Shown in pieces: positions 21,650 through 32,361 of a stretch of DNA of 64,000 bases. A program made the position numbers and the translations under genes. The stretch is taken from contig JAHHHD010000009.1 in the NCBI GenBank assembly GCA_019359505.1, positions 114,395 through 178,394 of the forward strand. The letters run 5' to 3'. This DNA is from Drouetiella hepatica Uher 2000/2452. GTDB taxonomy: Bacteria; Cyanobacteriota; Cyanobacteriia; Elainellales; Elainellaceae. Every line of letters begins with the position of its first letter. Positions within the stretch are counted from its first letter, which is position 1. The notes beneath the pieces were generated by a model. It saw only the letters and a program-made list of their open reading frames with translations. It was not told the DNA's origin and did not search any database.

Positions 21650-21865
21650 TTATGAATCCGAAGCTGCTTTAGCCTGCCGCTCATGTTCGATTGTCATCAA
21701 TTGAGCGAGGCGATGGCGCAAATGCTTAAACTGATGGGGCTTTTCGAGCTGGCGAGTGGCTTTCTGAAAGCGCAACTGAAATAGCTCTTTCTTAACTGAC
21801 ACGATTTGATCGGATATTTCCTGATCGCTGAGGTCTCGAACCTCATCCACTTTAGGTAGAGGCAT
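21650..21865 (-). CDS. rpmC: 50S ribosomal protein L29
   Basis: A 71-residue, mostly helical L29, which lies near the exit tunnel. The signature [20 protein letters not shown] is present. Its ATG overlaps the last base of the rplP stop (TAATG), so the two are translationally coupled. Confidence 0.96.
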   Translation of the reverse strand: MPLPKVDEVRDLSDQEISDQIVSVKKELFQLRFQKATRQLEKPHQFKHLRHRLAQLMTIEHERQAKAASDS

Positions 21866-22284
21866 TATGACTCTCCAGACTCACGAGTGATGAACTTGGT
21901 CTTAATCGGCAGCTTGAAAGAAGCAAGCCGCATGGCTTCACGGGCAATTTCTTCAGAAACCCCAGCAACCTCAAACATGATGCGACCGGGCTTGACTACA
22001 GCCACCCAAAACTCTGGGTTCCCCTTACCAGAACCCATCCGGGTTTCAGCAGGACGCATGGTGATGGGCTTATCTGGGAAAATCCGAATCCAGATTTTTC
22101 CGCCCCGACGGATGTAGCGCGTCATAGCTCGACGACTAGCCTCAATCTGACGAGCGGTAATCCAGGAAGGTTCTAAAGCCTGGAGCGCAAAGTCGCCAAA
22201 GTTGATCTCGTTTCCTGCAGTTGCCAGACCGCGCATCCGTCCGCGATGCTGCTTGCGAAATTTAGTTCTTCTTGGACTTAACAT
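21865..22284 (-). CDS. rplP: 50S ribosomal protein L16
   Basis: A 139-residue L16, which sits near the A site. It starts [19 protein letters not shown] and has [20 protein letters not shown] and [19 protein letters not shown]. It follows rpsC after a 71-bp spacer that contains short heptamer repeats. Confidence 0.97.
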   Translation of the reverse strand: MLSPRRTKFRKQHRGRMRGLATAGNEINFGDFALQALEPSWITARQIEASRRAMTRYIRRGGKIWIRIFPDKPITMRPAETRMGSGKGNPEFWVAVVKPGRIMFEVAGVSEEIAREAMRLASFKLPIKTKFITRESGES

Positions 22285-22303
22285 GATACTTGCCTTGTTT
22301 TAA

Positions 22304-22324
22304 GGAGTCAGGGGTCAGGATTCA
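22304..22324. repeat. Three heptamer (STRR-like) repeats inside the ribosomal operon
   Basis: Three adjacent 7-bp units (GGAGTCA, GGGGTCA, GGATTCA) lie in the rpsC-rplP spacer. They match the short tandemly repeated heptamers known in heterocyst-forming and related cyanobacteria, and the same heptamers occur in the longer block at 40277-40367. Confidence 0.7.
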
Positions 22325-22355
22325 GGAACAGAGACGATACTCCGTTCGCTTTCCT

Positions 22356-23108
22356 TTAACCTTCATTCGATCGATCTTCGAACTGCTGCCGCTTGCGCTG
22401 CTGCTGTTTGCGCCGAGGCTGTGCACCTGTGGGGGCTGCGATTTCCTCTTGACCAGGGATAATTTCGCCCTTGAAGACCCACACCTTGATGCCCAAGATG
22501 CCATAGATGGTCTGAGCAGTCTTGTAGGCGAAATCGATATCCGCCCGCAGGGTGTGTAGCGGCACTTTACCCTCACGGGTATACTCAGTCCGAGCGATTT
22601 CAGCGCCGTTGAGACGACCGCTGACCTGAATCTTGATGCCTTCCGCACCAGCTCTCTGCGCTCGTTGGATTGCCTGACGCACAACTCGGCGGAACGAAAC
22701 GCGGCGCTCTAGCTGCTGCCCTACATATTCAGCAATCAGACCCGCATCTGAGTCCACTCGCGCTACTTCCACAACGTTGATGCGAATTTGGCGCTCGCTA
22801 TTACCTAGGGCTTTTTGCAATCCAACACGCAGTTCATCAATGCCTTGTCCGCCCCGACCGACGACAACCCCTGGACGAGCTGTATGCACTTCCAGATCGA
22901 TTTGATCCGCCTTGCGCTCGATCCGAATTTGAGAAATTCCAGGACTCTCAAGGCTCTTGAGCTTCATGGGGTTTCTTTCAATGAAATCACGGATCGTATG
23001 ATCCTCTTGCAAGAGCTTAGGGTAGCGACTGGAATCCGCAAACCAGCGCGATCGATGCTCCTGCGTAATGCCAAGGCGAAAGCCTACTGGATGAATTTTC
23101 TGTCCCAC
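22356..23108 (-). CDS. rpsC: 30S ribosomal protein S3
   Basis: A 250-residue S3 at the mRNA entrance. It starts [20 protein letters not shown]. The KH domain holds [18 protein letters not shown], and the C-terminal domain has [21 protein letters not shown] Gln/Arg/Lys-rich tail of about 30 residues follows. It lies after rplV. Confidence 0.97.
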   Translation of the reverse strand: MGQKIHPVGFRLGITQEHRSRWFADSSRYPKLLQEDHTIRDFIERNPMKLKSLESPGISQIRIERKADQIDLEVHTARPGVVVGRGGQGIDELRVGLQKALGNSERQIRINVVEVARVDSDAGLIAEYVGQQLERRVSFRRVVRQAIQRAQRAGAEGIKIQVSGRLNGAEIARTEYTREGKVPLHTLRADIDFAYKTAQTIYGILGIKVWVFKGEIIPGQEEIAAPTGAQPRRKQQQRKRQQFEDRSNEG

Positions 23109-23163
23109 GGTGCGTCCTCTGAGATGAAAGCGTTAGAGAATAAATAGAAATTTTTAGAAACCG

Positions 23164-23523
23164 TTACTCTTCGACTTCGCCCGGAGCCACGGCGATCGTA
23201 ATATGACAGGTTGGCTTCCGAATCTGGTAAGCGCGACCCTGTGCCCGTGGGCGAAAACGCTTCAGCACAGAACCCTGATCGGCAAATGCTGTGCTGACCA
23301 CTAAGCTTGCTGGGTCATAGCCCTCGTTGTGCTCAGCGTTGGCAACCGCCGATCGCAAAACCTTGAGGATAGGCTCGCAAGCTCGGTAGGGCATAAATTC
23401 CAAAATAATCAGAGCTTCACGGTAAGACCTTCCTCGAATTTGGTCTAATACCCGGCGCACCTTATGGGGCGACATCCGGATGTACCGCGCAATTGCTTTG
23501 ACCTCTCCAGTAGCAGTAGCCAT
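23164..23523 (-). CDS. rplV: 50S ribosomal protein L22
   Basis: A 119-residue L22 whose hairpin lines the exit tunnel. Key parts are [32 protein letters not shown] and the hairpin [20 protein letters not shown]. It lies between rpsS and rpsC. Confidence 0.97.
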   Translation of the reverse strand: MATATGEVKAIARYIRMSPHKVRRVLDQIRGRSYREALIILEFMPYRACEPILKVLRSAVANAEHNEGYDPASLVVSTAFADQGSVLKRFRPRAQGRAYQIRKPTCHITIAVAPGEVEE

Positions 23524-23623
23524 TCTTTATCTCCTTAAAGCGATTAGCCATCAGCTATCAGCCCGATCGCTGATGCTAATTGCCGTTACCTATCACTGCC
23601 TTTCCAACCGTATCTTTTGACCC

Positions 23624-23902
23624 TTATCGACGGGCTTTCTTATCGCCCTTCGCATGACCTCTAAAGGTGCGAGTAGGGGCAAATTCACCGAGTTTGTGTC
23701 CCACCATTTGCTCTGTCACAAAAACAGGTACATGCTGACGACCGTTGTGAACGGCGATCGTATGTCCAATCATGTTCGGCAAGATCGTGGATGCTCTCGA
23801 CCAAGTTTTAATGAGCTGCTTCTCACCCTTAACGTTGAGCGCCTCAATTTTGCTCATCAGATGATCGGCGACAAAAGGACCTTTTTTGAGAGAACGAGAC
23901 AT
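23624..23902 (-). CDS. rpsS: 30S ribosomal protein S19
   Basis: A 92-residue S19 of the small-subunit head. It starts [20 protein letters not shown] and carries [19 protein letters not shown] and [16 protein letters not shown]. It follows rplB. Confidence 0.97.
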   Translation of the reverse strand: MSRSLKKGPFVADHLMSKIEALNVKGEKQLIKTWSRASTILPNMIGHTIAVHNGRQHVPVFVTEQMVGHKLGEFAPTRTFRGHAKGDKKARR

Positions 23903-23954
23903 AGTCTTAATAAACCTCTAGTCAAATTAAGTTCAGCGTATTCAACAGAGAGCC

Positions 23955-24818
23955 TTAAGACTCACGTCCGCCTCTGCCCCGCTTCGATGTCCGACGGCGG
24001 CGGCGCACAATCATAGAGCTACTCAGCTTCTTCTTCTTGCGAGTCTTGTAGCCCAATGCAGGCTTACCCCAAGGCGTAACAGGTCCAGAACGACCGATCG
24101 GCGCCCGACCTTCACCTCCACCATGTGGGTGATCCACTGGGTTCATGACGCTTCCCCGAACTTCGGGACGGCGACCTTTCCAGCGCTTGCGTCCAGCCTT
24201 GCCCAGGCTCGTGTTCCGCACATCGCCATTGCCAACTTGACCAATCGTGGCGTAGCAGTCCTTGCGAATGAGGCGTACCTCAGTCGAGGGCAGACGCAGG
24301 GTCACGTAGTCACCCTCTTTTGCCACAACCTGAGCCGAAGTCCCAGCAGCCCGAACAATCTGTCCGCCCTTACCAGGCACCAGCTCCACATTGTGAACGG
24401 CAGTACCCAAAGGCATATTGCCCAAAGGCAGCGCGTTGCCAATTTCAAAGGGAGCCGTAGGTCCAGAAATTACCGTCGAGCCTACCTTAAGATTGGCAGG
24501 ATGAATAATGTAACGCTTTTCGCCATCTTGATAATGCAGCAGCGCAATCCGAGCATTCCGGTTGGGATCGTATTCAACCGAGAAGACCTTGGCAGGAATA
24601 TTGTGCTTATTGCGGTGAAAATCAACAATGCGATAAAGCCGTTTGTGCCCACCGCCTCTATGGCGACAGGTAATGACGCCTCGGTTGTTGCGACCTTTTG
24701 GACGATGAACTCGCTTCGTTAGGGACTTTTCCGGAACGGTATGCGTAATTTCGGAGAAGTCAGAGACGACCCGTTCGCGGGTGCCGGGAGTATAGGGTCG
24801 GTAGTATCGAATGCCCAT
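23955..24818 (-). CDS. rplB: 50S ribosomal protein L2
   Basis: A 287-residue L2, needed for subunit joining and the peptidyl-transferase region. Diagnostic parts are [20 protein letters not shown] and the active-site loop [18 protein letters not shown]. The C-terminus is strongly basic ([13 protein letters not shown]). It lies between rplW and rpsS. Confidence 0.97.
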   Translation of the reverse strand: MGIRYYRPYTPGTRERVVSDFSEITHTVPEKSLTKRVHRPKGRNNRGVITCRHRGGGHKRLYRIVDFHRNKHNIPAKVFSVEYDPNRNARIALLHYQDGEKRYIIHPANLKVGSTVISGPTAPFEIGNALPLGNMPLGTAVHNVELVPGKGGQIVRAAGTSAQVVAKEGDYVTLRLPSTEVRLIRKDCYATIGQVGNGDVRNTSLGKAGRKRWKGRRPEVRGSVMNPVDHPHGGGEGRAPIGRSGPVTPWGKPALGYKTRKKKKLSSSMIVRRRRRTSKRGRGGRES

Positions 24819-24839
24819 GGATCAACCTCTTTACAGACT

Positions 24840-25142
24840 CTAAACTTCAGGGAACAGGCTAATGGAATCCCCTGATGCCAGGGTAACGATCGCCCGCTTG
24901 CATTGGGCACGATGTCCCGCAAAGCGACCAACACGACGTTCTTTAGCAGGTGGATTGTAGGTATTGACGCTTACGACCTTCACGTCAAACAATTCTTCGA
25001 TCGCCGCTTTGATTTGAGGCTTCGTGGCACGAGTCTCCACCTCAAAGGAATACTTGTTTTCTTCCAACAACCGAGTTGCCTTTTCAGTAATGAGCGGGCG
25101 ACGGATTAAATCTGGAAGGGAACGAGAATCAATTCTAGTCAT
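24840..25142 (-). CDS. rplW: 50S ribosomal protein L23
   Basis: A 100-residue L23 at the exit tunnel, the docking site for trigger factor and SRP. It reads [20 protein letters not shown], then [20 protein letters not shown]. The start at 25142 is preferred over an upstream in-frame ATG at 25214, which lies deep inside rplD and adds 24 unrelated residues. It overlaps the rplD end by 8 bases. Confidence 0.95.
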   Translation of the reverse strand: MTRIDSRSLPDLIRRPLITEKATRLLEENKYSFEVETRATKPQIKAAIEELFDVKVVSVNTYNPPAKERRVGRFAGHRAQCKRAIVTLASGDSISLFPEV

Positions 25143-25770
25143 CGCCGTAGACCTCCTGAATCGTTTCGATGGCGGACTGCGTTGCCACAATCTGATCTGC
25201 CGCCAGGATGTCAAAAATGTTCAAGTTATTGGCAGAAATCAGTCTTAGATTGCCTACGTTGCGAGCAGACAGGTAAACATTGTCATTTCTTTGAGAGACA
25301 ATCAGCAGAATCTTAGACTCCACCTCAATGCCCCAACGACCCATTGCTTGCACCAATTCCTTCGTTTTGGGACGAGGAAGATTCTCGGCAAAATCTTGAA
25401 CAATGACTAGATTGTCTACACGGCTCTGTAAAGCCGTTCTCAGAGCCAATCGGCGCTCCTTGCGGTTCATTTTGACAGAATAATCTCTGGGCTTAGGTCC
25501 AAAGATCACGCCACCGCCACGCCACAACGGAGAACGGTTTGAACCAGCTCTAGCTCGACCTGTCCCCTTCTGTCTCCAAGGCTTGCGACCGCCGCCTCTG
25601 ACTTCAGCGCGAGTCTTGGTACAGGCAGTGCCTTGACGGGCATTATTCATTTGCCGCACAAGTGCCCGGTGCACAATATGAGCCGCGCTTCCTTCTTTAG
25701 CAACCCTTAGGTCGAGCGAGGCTTGTCCTGCCTCTGCTCCTTGCCAATCTTTTACTACACAATCCACCAT
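25135..25770 (-). CDS. rplD: 50S ribosomal protein L4
   Basis: A 211-residue L4. The tunnel-lining loop shows [20 protein letters not shown], followed by [20 protein letters not shown]. In E. coli L4 represses the S10 operon; no corresponding leader analysis was possible here. It follows rplC and overlaps rplW by 8 bases. Confidence 0.97.
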   Translation of the reverse strand: MVDCVVKDWQGAEAGQASLDLRVAKEGSAAHIVHRALVRQMNNARQGTACTKTRAEVRGGGRKPWRQKGTGRARAGSNRSPLWRGGGVIFGPKPRDYSVKMNRKERRLALRTALQSRVDNLVIVQDFAENLPRPKTKELVQAMGRWGIEVESKILLIVSQRNDNVYLSARNVGNLRLISANNLNIFDILAADQIVATQSAIETIQEVYGDD

Positions 25771-25867
25771 ATCTTTATCCTTTTACACCAGCGGGCACTA
25801 TTCGGAACCCAATGCTATGACTCAAGAGCTATGACTTAAGAGCTATGACCTGAGAGTTGCGATCGCC

Positions 25868-26506
25868 CTACTTCTGACCCACGATCGTGGCAGGCAAGAT
25901 GTTGAGCAATGCACCCGGCTTACCCGGAACAGCGCCCTTAATCAGCAAAAGATTCCGCTCGACATCAACCCGCACCACGGTCAGCTTCCGAATAGTGACG
26001 CGGCTATTGCCCAAACGACCCGCCATCCGCTTACCAGGGTAAACTCGACCCGGCGTAGTCCCTGCACCCGTTGAACCCGGAGCGCGGTGGTTCTTAGAAC
26101 CATGCGACATTGGACCTCGCTTGAAGTTGTGCCGCTTTTGATAGCCTGCAAAGCCACGACCGATGCTGGTGCCAACGACGTCGATAACTTGACCCACTTC
26201 AAACGTATCCGCTTTGAGCTGCTGACCCAATTCATAAGAACCGGGATTCTCTAGGCGATACTCCTGTAGATGCCGTAGCGGTGACGCACCCGATTTCTGG
26301 AAATGACCCAGTTCGGGCTTAGTGAGCGCCTTTGCTTTAACTTCTCCATAGCCAACTTGAATCGCAGAATAGCCATCCGTTTCCGGAGTCTTGATCTGTG
26401 TAACAGTGCAGGGACCAGCCTGCACAACGGTGACAGGAATAGAAATTCCCGTTTCGTCAAACACTTGGGTCATCCCAAGCTTTGTGCCAAGAATACCAAC
26501 AGACAC
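25868..26506 (-). CDS. rplC: 50S ribosomal protein L3
   Basis: A 212-residue L3, the first gene of this minus-strand cluster. It starts [18 protein letters not shown] and has the signature [20 protein letters not shown] and [14 protein letters not shown]. rpsJ (S10), which precedes L3 in E. coli, is absent; the next gene upstream is the divergent ndhN. Confidence 0.97.
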   Translation of the reverse strand: MSVGILGTKLGMTQVFDETGISIPVTVVQAGPCTVTQIKTPETDGYSAIQVGYGEVKAKALTKPELGHFQKSGASPLRHLQEYRLENPGSYELGQQLKADTFEVGQVIDVVGTSIGRGFAGYQKRHNFKRGPMSHGSKNHRAPGSTGAGTTPGRVYPGKRMAGRLGNSRVTIRKLTVVRVDVERNLLLIKGAVPGKPGALLNILPATIVGQK

Positions 26507-26988
26507 AATGAGTCTCCCCTTGCTTTACACATCACACAGAGATGGAGCCAGTCAGAACTAGCTCACTAGATTCTCCCTCTCTGTTAATCCAACAGAATGT
26601 GATGTCTCAAGCTGCTTTTACGCAGTTGAGGACAACACAAAACTTTTACACGCTTCAAGTCAGCTTAGAGAAGTCAAAAACTAATTTGCCTATCTCTGTG
26701 CAAGTGTGCCAGGACTTGGAGAGAACATTTGCAAGATCTTTCCAGTATCCTCTGAGACGCTTACTGCCTCAATCCATGTTTTGGCAACAGTCATTCATCA
26801 TAAACAAATATTGAGAAATTGTCCAGAGCATCACCCATTTTTTTGTTGCGACTCTTCGCTCAATGGGCAAAAACTGTCCCCTGTGAAAAATAACGTAATT
26901 ATTCAGGACAGTAAGCTTGATTGGCGATCGCGCCTTCCCTATAATGATTCTCTAGCGCTTGAAATTGAATTTTGAGGACGAATAGGCT
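26507..26988. promoter_or_regulatory. Divergent rplC/ndhN spacer with ndhN promoter
   Basis: This is a 482-bp gene-free spacer between L3 and ndhN. For ndhN a good sigma-70 type promoter is visible: TTGATT at 26917-26922, 17 bp, then TATAAT at 26940-26945, about 44 bp before the ATG. The L3 side must carry the promoter and leader of the whole ribosomal cluster; an AAGGGGAG ribosome-binding site precedes the rplC ATG. No leader structure was resolved. Confidence 0.6.
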
Positions 26989-27465
26989 ATGGCATTGATC
27001 ACCACTGGCAAAAAATTCATTCAAGACGTAGAATCCTCCGGCTCAGTTGGGCTTTACGTGCCTTTAGAGGGTGGACATGAAGGGCGCTATCAGCGACGGT
27101 TGCGCGCATCAGGCTACACCATGCTTTCCATCACAGCCCGTGGATTAGGAGATCTATCTTCTTACTTAATGAACATTCACGGCATGCGTCCGCCCCATCT
27201 GGGCAAGAAAACGTTGGAGCGGGAGGGATCGGTTGGCTATCGCTACTATGTAATGCCAGTGGCAGGCTATCAGCTAGAGCATCTACCCGCTAAATCTAAA
27301 GGGCTTGTGATTTGGATGCAGGAGGGGGTAGTGCTGTCGCAGCAAGAGATCGAGTACTTAATTACGCTTCCCTCGATCGAACCTCGAATTAAGGTTGTGG
27401 TTGAAATGGGTGGCGGACGTAGCTTTAGCTGGAAGCCCCTACAGCAATTTTTAGCGGCTGCTTGA
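26989..27465 (+). CDS. ndhN: NAD(P)H-quinone oxidoreductase subunit N
   Basis: A 158-residue NdhN, an oxygenic-phototroph-specific peripheral subunit of the thylakoid NDH-1 complex, which drives cyclic electron flow, respiration and CO2 uptake. The sequence begins MALITTGKKFIQDVE, has RRLRASGYTMLSITARGLGD and HGMRPPHLGKKTLEREG, and ends WKPLQQFLAAA. It is full length. It is divergent from rplC and followed by ldpA, an order often seen in cyanobacteria. Confidence 0.94.
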   Translation: MALITTGKKFIQDVESSGSVGLYVPLEGGHEGRYQRRLRASGYTMLSITARGLGDLSSYLMNIHGMRPPHLGKKTLEREGSVGYRYYVMPVAGYQLEHLPAKSKGLVIWMQEGVVLSQQEIEYLITLPSIEPRIKVVVEMGGGRSFSWKPLQQFLAAA

Positions 27466-27659
27466 GTTGCGTCTCTTAGAGCCTGTTGAAATCTGCGGCG
27501 CTTACCGAGACAAACTGACGAGGAATTGAGCCAAATCCAATGGGGATCACTATTGAGAGGAGGCAATTCATAATACATGCAAGTTCTCTGTCTCTACGGT
27601 AGACTGCAATGTATGCGAGTTTTCTCGTCAGCTCAGACATAACCCTTTAGTATGTAAGG

Positions 27660-28766
27660 GTGATTGATTTGTACTATCCCCTACGATCGCTGAAGGGTGG
27701 CACTTGGTTCAAGCTGATCTGCGGAGCCAGTTTCCAGCACCTCCCTGCCGTTAGAAGCCTCACCCTGGCGTATGCTTTGGCAGGTGCGGACTGTGTTGAC
27801 GTTGCGGCTGATCCAGCCGTGGTATCAGCGGCGCAAGATGGGCTGCGAGCAGCAGAAGCTCTAGCACCCGAAGCGCAGATGAGAGGATATTCGGGCAACG
27901 GTCAGCCTTGGCTAATGGTGAGCCTCAGCGATGGCGAAGATCCGCACTTCCGCAAGGCAAGCTTTGACCCATCCACCTGTCCAACAGACTGTCCTCGTCC
28001 CTGTGAAACGATTTGTCCGGCACGAGCGATCGTTTTTGAGCAAGGCGTTCTTGAGAGCCATTGCTATGGTTGCGGTCGCTGTCTGCCCATTTGTCCTGAG
28101 CAAAAGATTTTTACACAATCTCACACTGCGCCTCTGACCACAGTCGCTGCCCTGCTGAGGGATGTTGATGCTGTCGAGATTCATACTCAGATGGGTCGTT
28201 TCAGCGAGTTTGAACGGCTGTGGAAAACGGCGATTGTGCCCGTCCTGCCGCGCCTAAAGCTGGTGGCTTTAAGCTGTCCAGATGGCGAGGGCTTGGAGGA
28301 CTATCTTCGGGCACTCTATAAGATAATGTCTGGCTTGTCATCATTGCCCTGTGACCTCATTTGGCAAACTGACGGCAGACCCATGAGCGGAGACATTGGT
28401 GATGGCGCAACCCGATCGGCAGTGAAATTGGGTCAAAAGGTTCTGGCCATGAACTTACCGGGCTATGTGCAGCTAGCGGGTGGAACGAACAGCCATACCG
28501 TTGCCAAGCTAGAGGCGATCGGCTTGCGTAAAGGACAGCAGCCTAACCCGCAACAGGGCATCTCTGGACTGGCCTTTGGCAGCTATGCTCGTGTGCTGCT
28601 TTCTCCCGTTCTAGACCAGTTAGAAATGCAGCAGTCGGTTAACCCAGCGGCATCTCCAGCGCTAGAAGACACGCCAGAGCTGTTGTGGCAAGCCGTACAT
28701 CTGGCGCACTCGCTCATTTCACCCGTCAAGGCACCCATGAAACTCAGACAGACCGTCCCAAAGTAA
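27660..28766 (+). CDS. ldpA: Iron-sulfur protein LdpA (light-dependent period)
   Basis: A 368-residue cytoplasmic redox protein. The N-terminal domain begins IDLYYPLRSLKGGTWFKL and continues with SFQHLPAVRSLTLAYALAGA. Residues about 105-145 form a two-cluster ferredoxin-like region with CPTDCPRPCETICP and CYGCGRCLPICP. The C-terminal domain is LdpA-specific. In Synechococcus elongatus LdpA senses redox state and adjusts circadian period with light intensity. The start is GTG at 27660. It is probably co-transcribed with ndhN upstream and ycf45 downstream. Confidence 0.9.
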   Translation: MIDLYYPLRSLKGGTWFKLICGASFQHLPAVRSLTLAYALAGADCVDVAADPAVVSAAQDGLRAAEALAPEAQMRGYSGNGQPWLMVSLSDGEDPHFRKASFDPSTCPTDCPRPCETICPARAIVFEQGVLESHCYGCGRCLPICPEQKIFTQSHTAPLTTVAALLRDVDAVEIHTQMGRFSEFERLWKTAIVPVLPRLKLVALSCPDGEGLEDYLRALYKIMSGLSSLPCDLIWQTDGRPMSGDIGDGATRSAVKLGQKVLAMNLPGYVQLAGGTNSHTVAKLEAIGLRKGQQPNPQQGISGLAFGSYARVLLSPVLDQLEMQQSVNPAASPALEDTPELLWQAVHLAHSLISPVKAPMKLRQTVPK

Positions 28767-28823
28767 GCCTTTTCTCACGCTCCTTTTCTCGATTCGCTTC
28801 TCGCACCCAGATATTCATCCTCC

Positions 28824-30737
28824 ATGACATTTAGTAGCCCCTCTGATCCTCTGTCCGATAAGGTTGAGCCTGTTCAGATTACAAATCAAGTTACGGACGA
28901 CCTCAATCAGCTCCTGGAAATGCTGCCTGGAGCAATTCGAGAGACTTTACAACACCATCCTCAGCGCGATCGCCTTGTGGAAGTTGTGCTAGACCTAGGT
29001 CGTCGTCCCGAAGCCCGCTTCCCTGGAACAGCCGAGTATCTCTCTGAAGTCCCCATTTCCCGATCCGATTTGGACTACTGCATTGAGCGGGTCGGCATAT
29101 TTAGCGGGGACAACCGGGCGGGAATTGAACGCACCCTGCACCGAATTAGCGCTATTCGCAACCGCACCGGAGATGTGATTGGTCTAACCTGCCGCGTCGG
29201 TCGCGCTATTTTTGGAACGATCGGCATGATCCGCGATCTGGTGGAGACAGGAAAATCGATTCTGATGTTAGGTCGTCCCGGCGTGGGCAAGACCACCGCT
29301 CTCCGAGAAATTGCCCGCGTGCTAGCCGATGACCTAAACAAGCGGGTAGTAATTATTGACTCCTCGAACGAAATTGCGGGAGATGGCGATATTCCTCACC
29401 CGGCGATCGGTCGGGCCAGACGGATGCAGGTGTCTCGTCCTGAGCTTCAGCATCAGGTAATGATTGAGGCTGTGGAAAACCATATGCCTGAAGTAATTGT
29501 GATTGATGAGATTGGCACAGAGCTGGAGGCTTTGGCAGCACGGACAATCGCCGAGAGAGGCGTGCAGCTTGTGGGCACCGCTCACGGCAACCGGATTGAG
29601 AATTTGATCAAAAACCCGACCCTTTCCGATTTGGTAGGGGGCATTCAGTCTGTCACCCTGGGGGATGAGGAAGCGCGTCGTCGGGGCAGTCAAAAGAGCG
29701 TGCTGGAACGCAAAGCGCCGCCCACCTTTGACATTGCTGTCGAAATGCTGGAACGGCAGCGCTGGGTTGTGCATGAGCAGGTAGCAGAAACCGTGGATAC
29801 GCTGCTGCGAGGACGACAGCCCGTATTGCAGGTGCGCACAGTGGATGAACAGGGCAACGTGATTACGACGCAGGAAACGCCTGCTGCCCCTCAGATTGCC
29901 GCTTCTAAGCCTTTCGGAGCCTCTCCTTTGAATGGCTACACGCAAAATTCGAGCCGGGGGGGATGGCGATCGTCTGGACAAGTCACCCCGATGTCTTCCT
30001 ACAAGCGCAACGATATGGGTCGGGGCGACTCAGGTCGGGGTGAGTTAGGTCGGGGTGAGTTAGGTCGGGGCGACTCAAGCTGGGCTGAGTTAGGCAACTC
30101 TATTGCTCCCTCAGAGCCTCTTTCTGAACGGCAGGAGTTTGATCAGCTCTTGAATGATTCTCTGGCAGACGCTTTCACGCAGATGGAGCCGATGGGCGCA
30201 GTGCCCAGACCTGGGCCAAATGGGGAAGATCTGCCGCTGCATGTTTATCCTTACGCTATCAGTCGGCATCAGCTAGAGGAAGTGATCCGGACGCTGAATC
30301 TGCCGATCGTCCTGACCAAAGATATCGACAGCGCTGATGCGGTACTGGCATTGCGATCGCATATCAAAAATCACTCTAAGCTGCGGCTGTTAGCAAAAAA
30401 CCGTCAAGTTCCGGTGCATGTCGTCAAGTCGAATAGCTTGCCGCAGATCATTCGTGCCCTCCAGCGGATGCTGCACCTTCAGGAAACGGATGAAGAAGAT
30501 GAGTCTGCTAGCCTGAGCCTGTTTTACAACAGCGCTGACGAAGACGAAATCGAGGCTTTGGAGGAAGCGCGTCTAGCCGTAGAGCAAATTGTGTTGCCCA
30601 AAGGTCAACCTGTGGAGCTTCTACCGCGATCAGCAAAGGTGCGCAAAATGCAGCATGAGTTAGTAGAGCATTATCGGCTCAAGTCCTCTAGCTTTGGTGA
30701 AGAACCGAATCGGCGGCTGAGGATTTACCCGGCATAA
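28824..30737 (+). CDS. ycf45: Ycf45-like AAA ATPase with R3H domain
   Basis: A 637-residue protein. The ATPase core, related to SpoIIIAA and secretion ATPases, spans about 60-330. It holds the Walker [13 protein letters not shown] near residue 150, Walker [11 protein letters not shown] near 225, and a later [14 protein letters not shown] block. A disordered linker of about 390-440 contains [16 protein letters not shown] repeats. The C-terminal R3H-type region ([13 protein letters not shown] to [20 protein letters not shown]) suggests single-stranded nucleic-acid binding. Ycf45 is plastid-encoded in some algae; its job is unknown. It lies 57 bp after ldpA. Confidence 0.85.
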   Translation: MTFSSPSDPLSDKVEPVQITNQVTDDLNQLLEMLPGAIRETLQHHPQRDRLVEVVLDLGRRPEARFPGTAEYLSEVPISRSDLDYCIERVGIFSGDNRAGIERTLHRISAIRNRTGDVIGLTCRVGRAIFGTIGMIRDLVETGKSILMLGRPGVGKTTALREIARVLADDLNKRVVIIDSSNEIAGDGDIPHPAIGRARRMQVSRPELQHQVMIEAVENHMPEVIVIDEIGTELEALAARTIAERGVQLVGTAHGNRIENLIKNPTLSDLVGGIQSVTLGDEEARRRGSQKSVLERKAPPTFDIAVEMLERQRWVVHEQVAETVDTLLRGRQPVLQVRTVDEQGNVITTQETPAAPQIAASKPFGASPLNGYTQNSSRGGWRSSGQVTPMSSYKRNDMGRGDSGRGELGRGELGRGDSSWAELGNSIAPSEPLSERQEFDQLLNDSLADAFTQMEPMGAVPRPGPNGEDLPLHVYPYAISRHQLEEVIRTLNLPIVLTKDIDSADAVLALRSHIKNHSKLRLLAKNRQVPVHVVKSNSLPQIIRALQRMLHLQETDEEDESASLSLFYNSADEDEIEALEEARLAVEQIVLPKGQPVELLPRSAKVRKMQHELVEHYRLKSSSFGEEPNRRLRIYPA

Positions 30738-30777
30738 AAACCTGGATCTTGAATTCTGGATCTTGAATTCTGGCGAA

Positions 30778-30808
30778 GGGAGCTGAAACGTGTTTCAGCT
30801 CCCTTTTT
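30778..30808 (+). terminator. Intrinsic terminator of the ndhN-ldpA-ycf45 unit
   Basis: A 12-bp perfect stem (30778-30789 with 30792-30803) and a 2-nt gap are followed by five T residues. It lies 40 bp after the ycf45 stop and 15 bp before the convergent glyA stop. A 16-bp direct repeat (CTGGATCTTGAATT-type) precedes it at 30741-30772. Confidence 0.85.
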
Positions 30809-30822
30809 AGTTAGACCCTAAG

Positions 30823-32106
30823 CTACACCAGGGCAGGTACGGATGCCACTAGGTGAGGGTAGAGGGGGAAGCGATCGCACAAATCGGCGACGCGCTGACG
30901 GCAGGTTTGCGCGACAGCCGCATCTTCGGGGTTGAGGAGGCGATCGCTGATGATGTTGGCAATCTCAACGAACTCCTCGATGCCCATGCCGCGTGTGGTC
31001 ATAGCGGGAGAACCAAGACGCAGACCGCTGGTGACAAAGGGTGACTCAGGATCAAAGGGCACGGTGTTTTTGTTTGCCGTGATGTTGACCCCGCTGACCA
31101 GCTGATCGGCTTGCTTGCCAGTGAGGGCGATCGATCGCAAATCCACCAGCATCAGGTGATTGTCTGTGCCGCCAGAAACGGTCTTCAGGCCCCGCTCCTG
31201 AAGCTGAGCCGCCATCGCCTTAGCATTCTCGATGACATGACCACAGTAGGTCTTAAAGCTGGGCTGGAGCGCTTCTCCAAACGCTACGGCTTTACCTGCA
31301 ATCACGTGCTCCAGGGGGCCGCCCTGCGTTCCGGGGAAGACTGCCTTATCAAACTTCTTGCCCAGCTCAGCATCGCCCGTGAGGATTAAACCGCCGCGAG
31401 GTCCCCGCAGGGTTTTGTGGGTGGTGGTGGTAACAACGTGACAGTGAGGAATTGGGTTGGGGTGATGCCCAGAGGCAACCAATCCAGCGATGTGGGCAAT
31501 GTCTGCTAGCAGGTAAGCCCCGATTTCGTCGGCGATCGCCCGGAACTTATCGAATTCAATCACACGAGGATAAGCCGAGTAGCCGCAGATCAGCATTTTA
31601 GGACGGTGCTGCAAAGCCAAATCGCGAATTTGATCATAGTCAAGTCGCTCGGTTTCTTGACTCACGCCATAGTGACAGGCTTTGAACCACTTACCAGAAA
31701 CATTCACCGGAGAGCCATGGGTCAAATGTCCGCCATGGGACAAGTCCATGCCCATAATCGTGTCGCCCGGTTCTAGGAGCGAGAGAAAAACGGCAAAGTT
31801 TGCCTGAGCACCTGAGTGCGGCTGCACATTGGCATGGGCGGCGCCGAAGAGCTGCTTAGCGCGATCGATCGCAATCTGCTCGACTTCATCGACAAATTCG
31901 CAACCGCCGTAGTAGCGCTTTTTGGGCAAGCCTTCAGCATATTTATTGGTCAGCACCGAGCCTTGGGCTGCCATCACGGCTGCCGAGGTAAAGTTCTCGC
32001 TGGCAATTAGCTCCAGGTGGTCGCGCTGGCGCTGAAGCTCTTGCTGAACCAGCCCTGCCACGATCGGATCAGTTGTTGCCAGAAAATCCAGGTTGGTCTG
32101 AGTCAC
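30823..32106 (-). CDS. glyA: Serine hydroxymethyltransferase
   Basis: A 427-residue PLP enzyme that converts serine and tetrahydrofolate to glycine and methylene-THF. The PLP lysine lies in [16 protein letters not shown] near residue 230. Further conserved parts are [31 protein letters not shown] and [16 protein letters not shown] at 32106 is preferred as start because [10 protein letters not shown] is the common cyanobacterial N-terminus and GGGAG lies upstream; an in-frame TTG at 32112 is the alternative. The gene is convergent with ycf45. Confidence 0.95.
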   Translation of the reverse strand: MTQTNLDFLATTDPIVAGLVQQELQRQRDHLELIASENFTSAAVMAAQGSVLTNKYAEGLPKKRYYGGCEFVDEVEQIAIDRAKQLFGAAHANVQPHSGAQANFAVFLSLLEPGDTIMGMDLSHGGHLTHGSPVNVSGKWFKACHYGVSQETERLDYDQIRDLALQHRPKMLICGYSAYPRVIEFDKFRAIADEIGAYLLADIAHIAGLVASGHHPNPIPHCHVVTTTTHKTLRGPRGGLILTGDAELGKKFDKAVFPGTQGGPLEHVIAGKAVAFGEALQPSFKTYCGHVIENAKAMAAQLQERGLKTVSGGTDNHLMLVDLRSIALTGKQADQLVSGVNITANKNTVPFDPESPFVTSGLRLGSPAMTTRGMGIEEFVEIANIISDRLLNPEDAAVAQTCRQRVADLCDRFPLYPHLVASVPALV

Positions 32107-32304
32107 AAGCAAACTCCCACTTAAGGTAAAAGAACGGTTAGAAATAGGGGTGGCTGCTCACGCTCAGGTTAGTTTGCAGCCGCGATCGACAAACCTCGTA
32201 CAGTCACCCCACAGGGTTTTCTGCGCGAAGTGCCGCTGCCCTCCAGCTTAATAAATATAACTCGCCAACGGCTGACAGCGTTTGGATGGGAGTTCAAGGT
32301 AGGG

Positions 32305-32351
32305 TTGACATTTAGAGTAATTGTTCTAGGATGTTAGAGTAATTACTCTAA
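32305..32351 (+). promoter_or_regulatory. Promoter with two TetR-type operators
   Basis: TTGACA (32305-32310) and TAGGAT (32327-32332) are spaced by 16 bp. The spacer holds an imperfect copy of a dyad starting TTAGAGTAATT (32312-32329). A perfect 18-bp palindrome, TTAGAGTAATTACTCTAA, follows at 32334-32351. The two sites are centred 22 bp apart. The layout implies that the downstream TetR regulator represses its own transcription; this is inference from the sequence pattern. Confidence 0.75.
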
Positions 32352-32361
32352 GCTTTTGTTT

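Noticed and set aside
32113..32300. Glycine or folate riboswitch upstream of glyA
   Set aside because: No conserved core of either class could be matched by eye in the leader.
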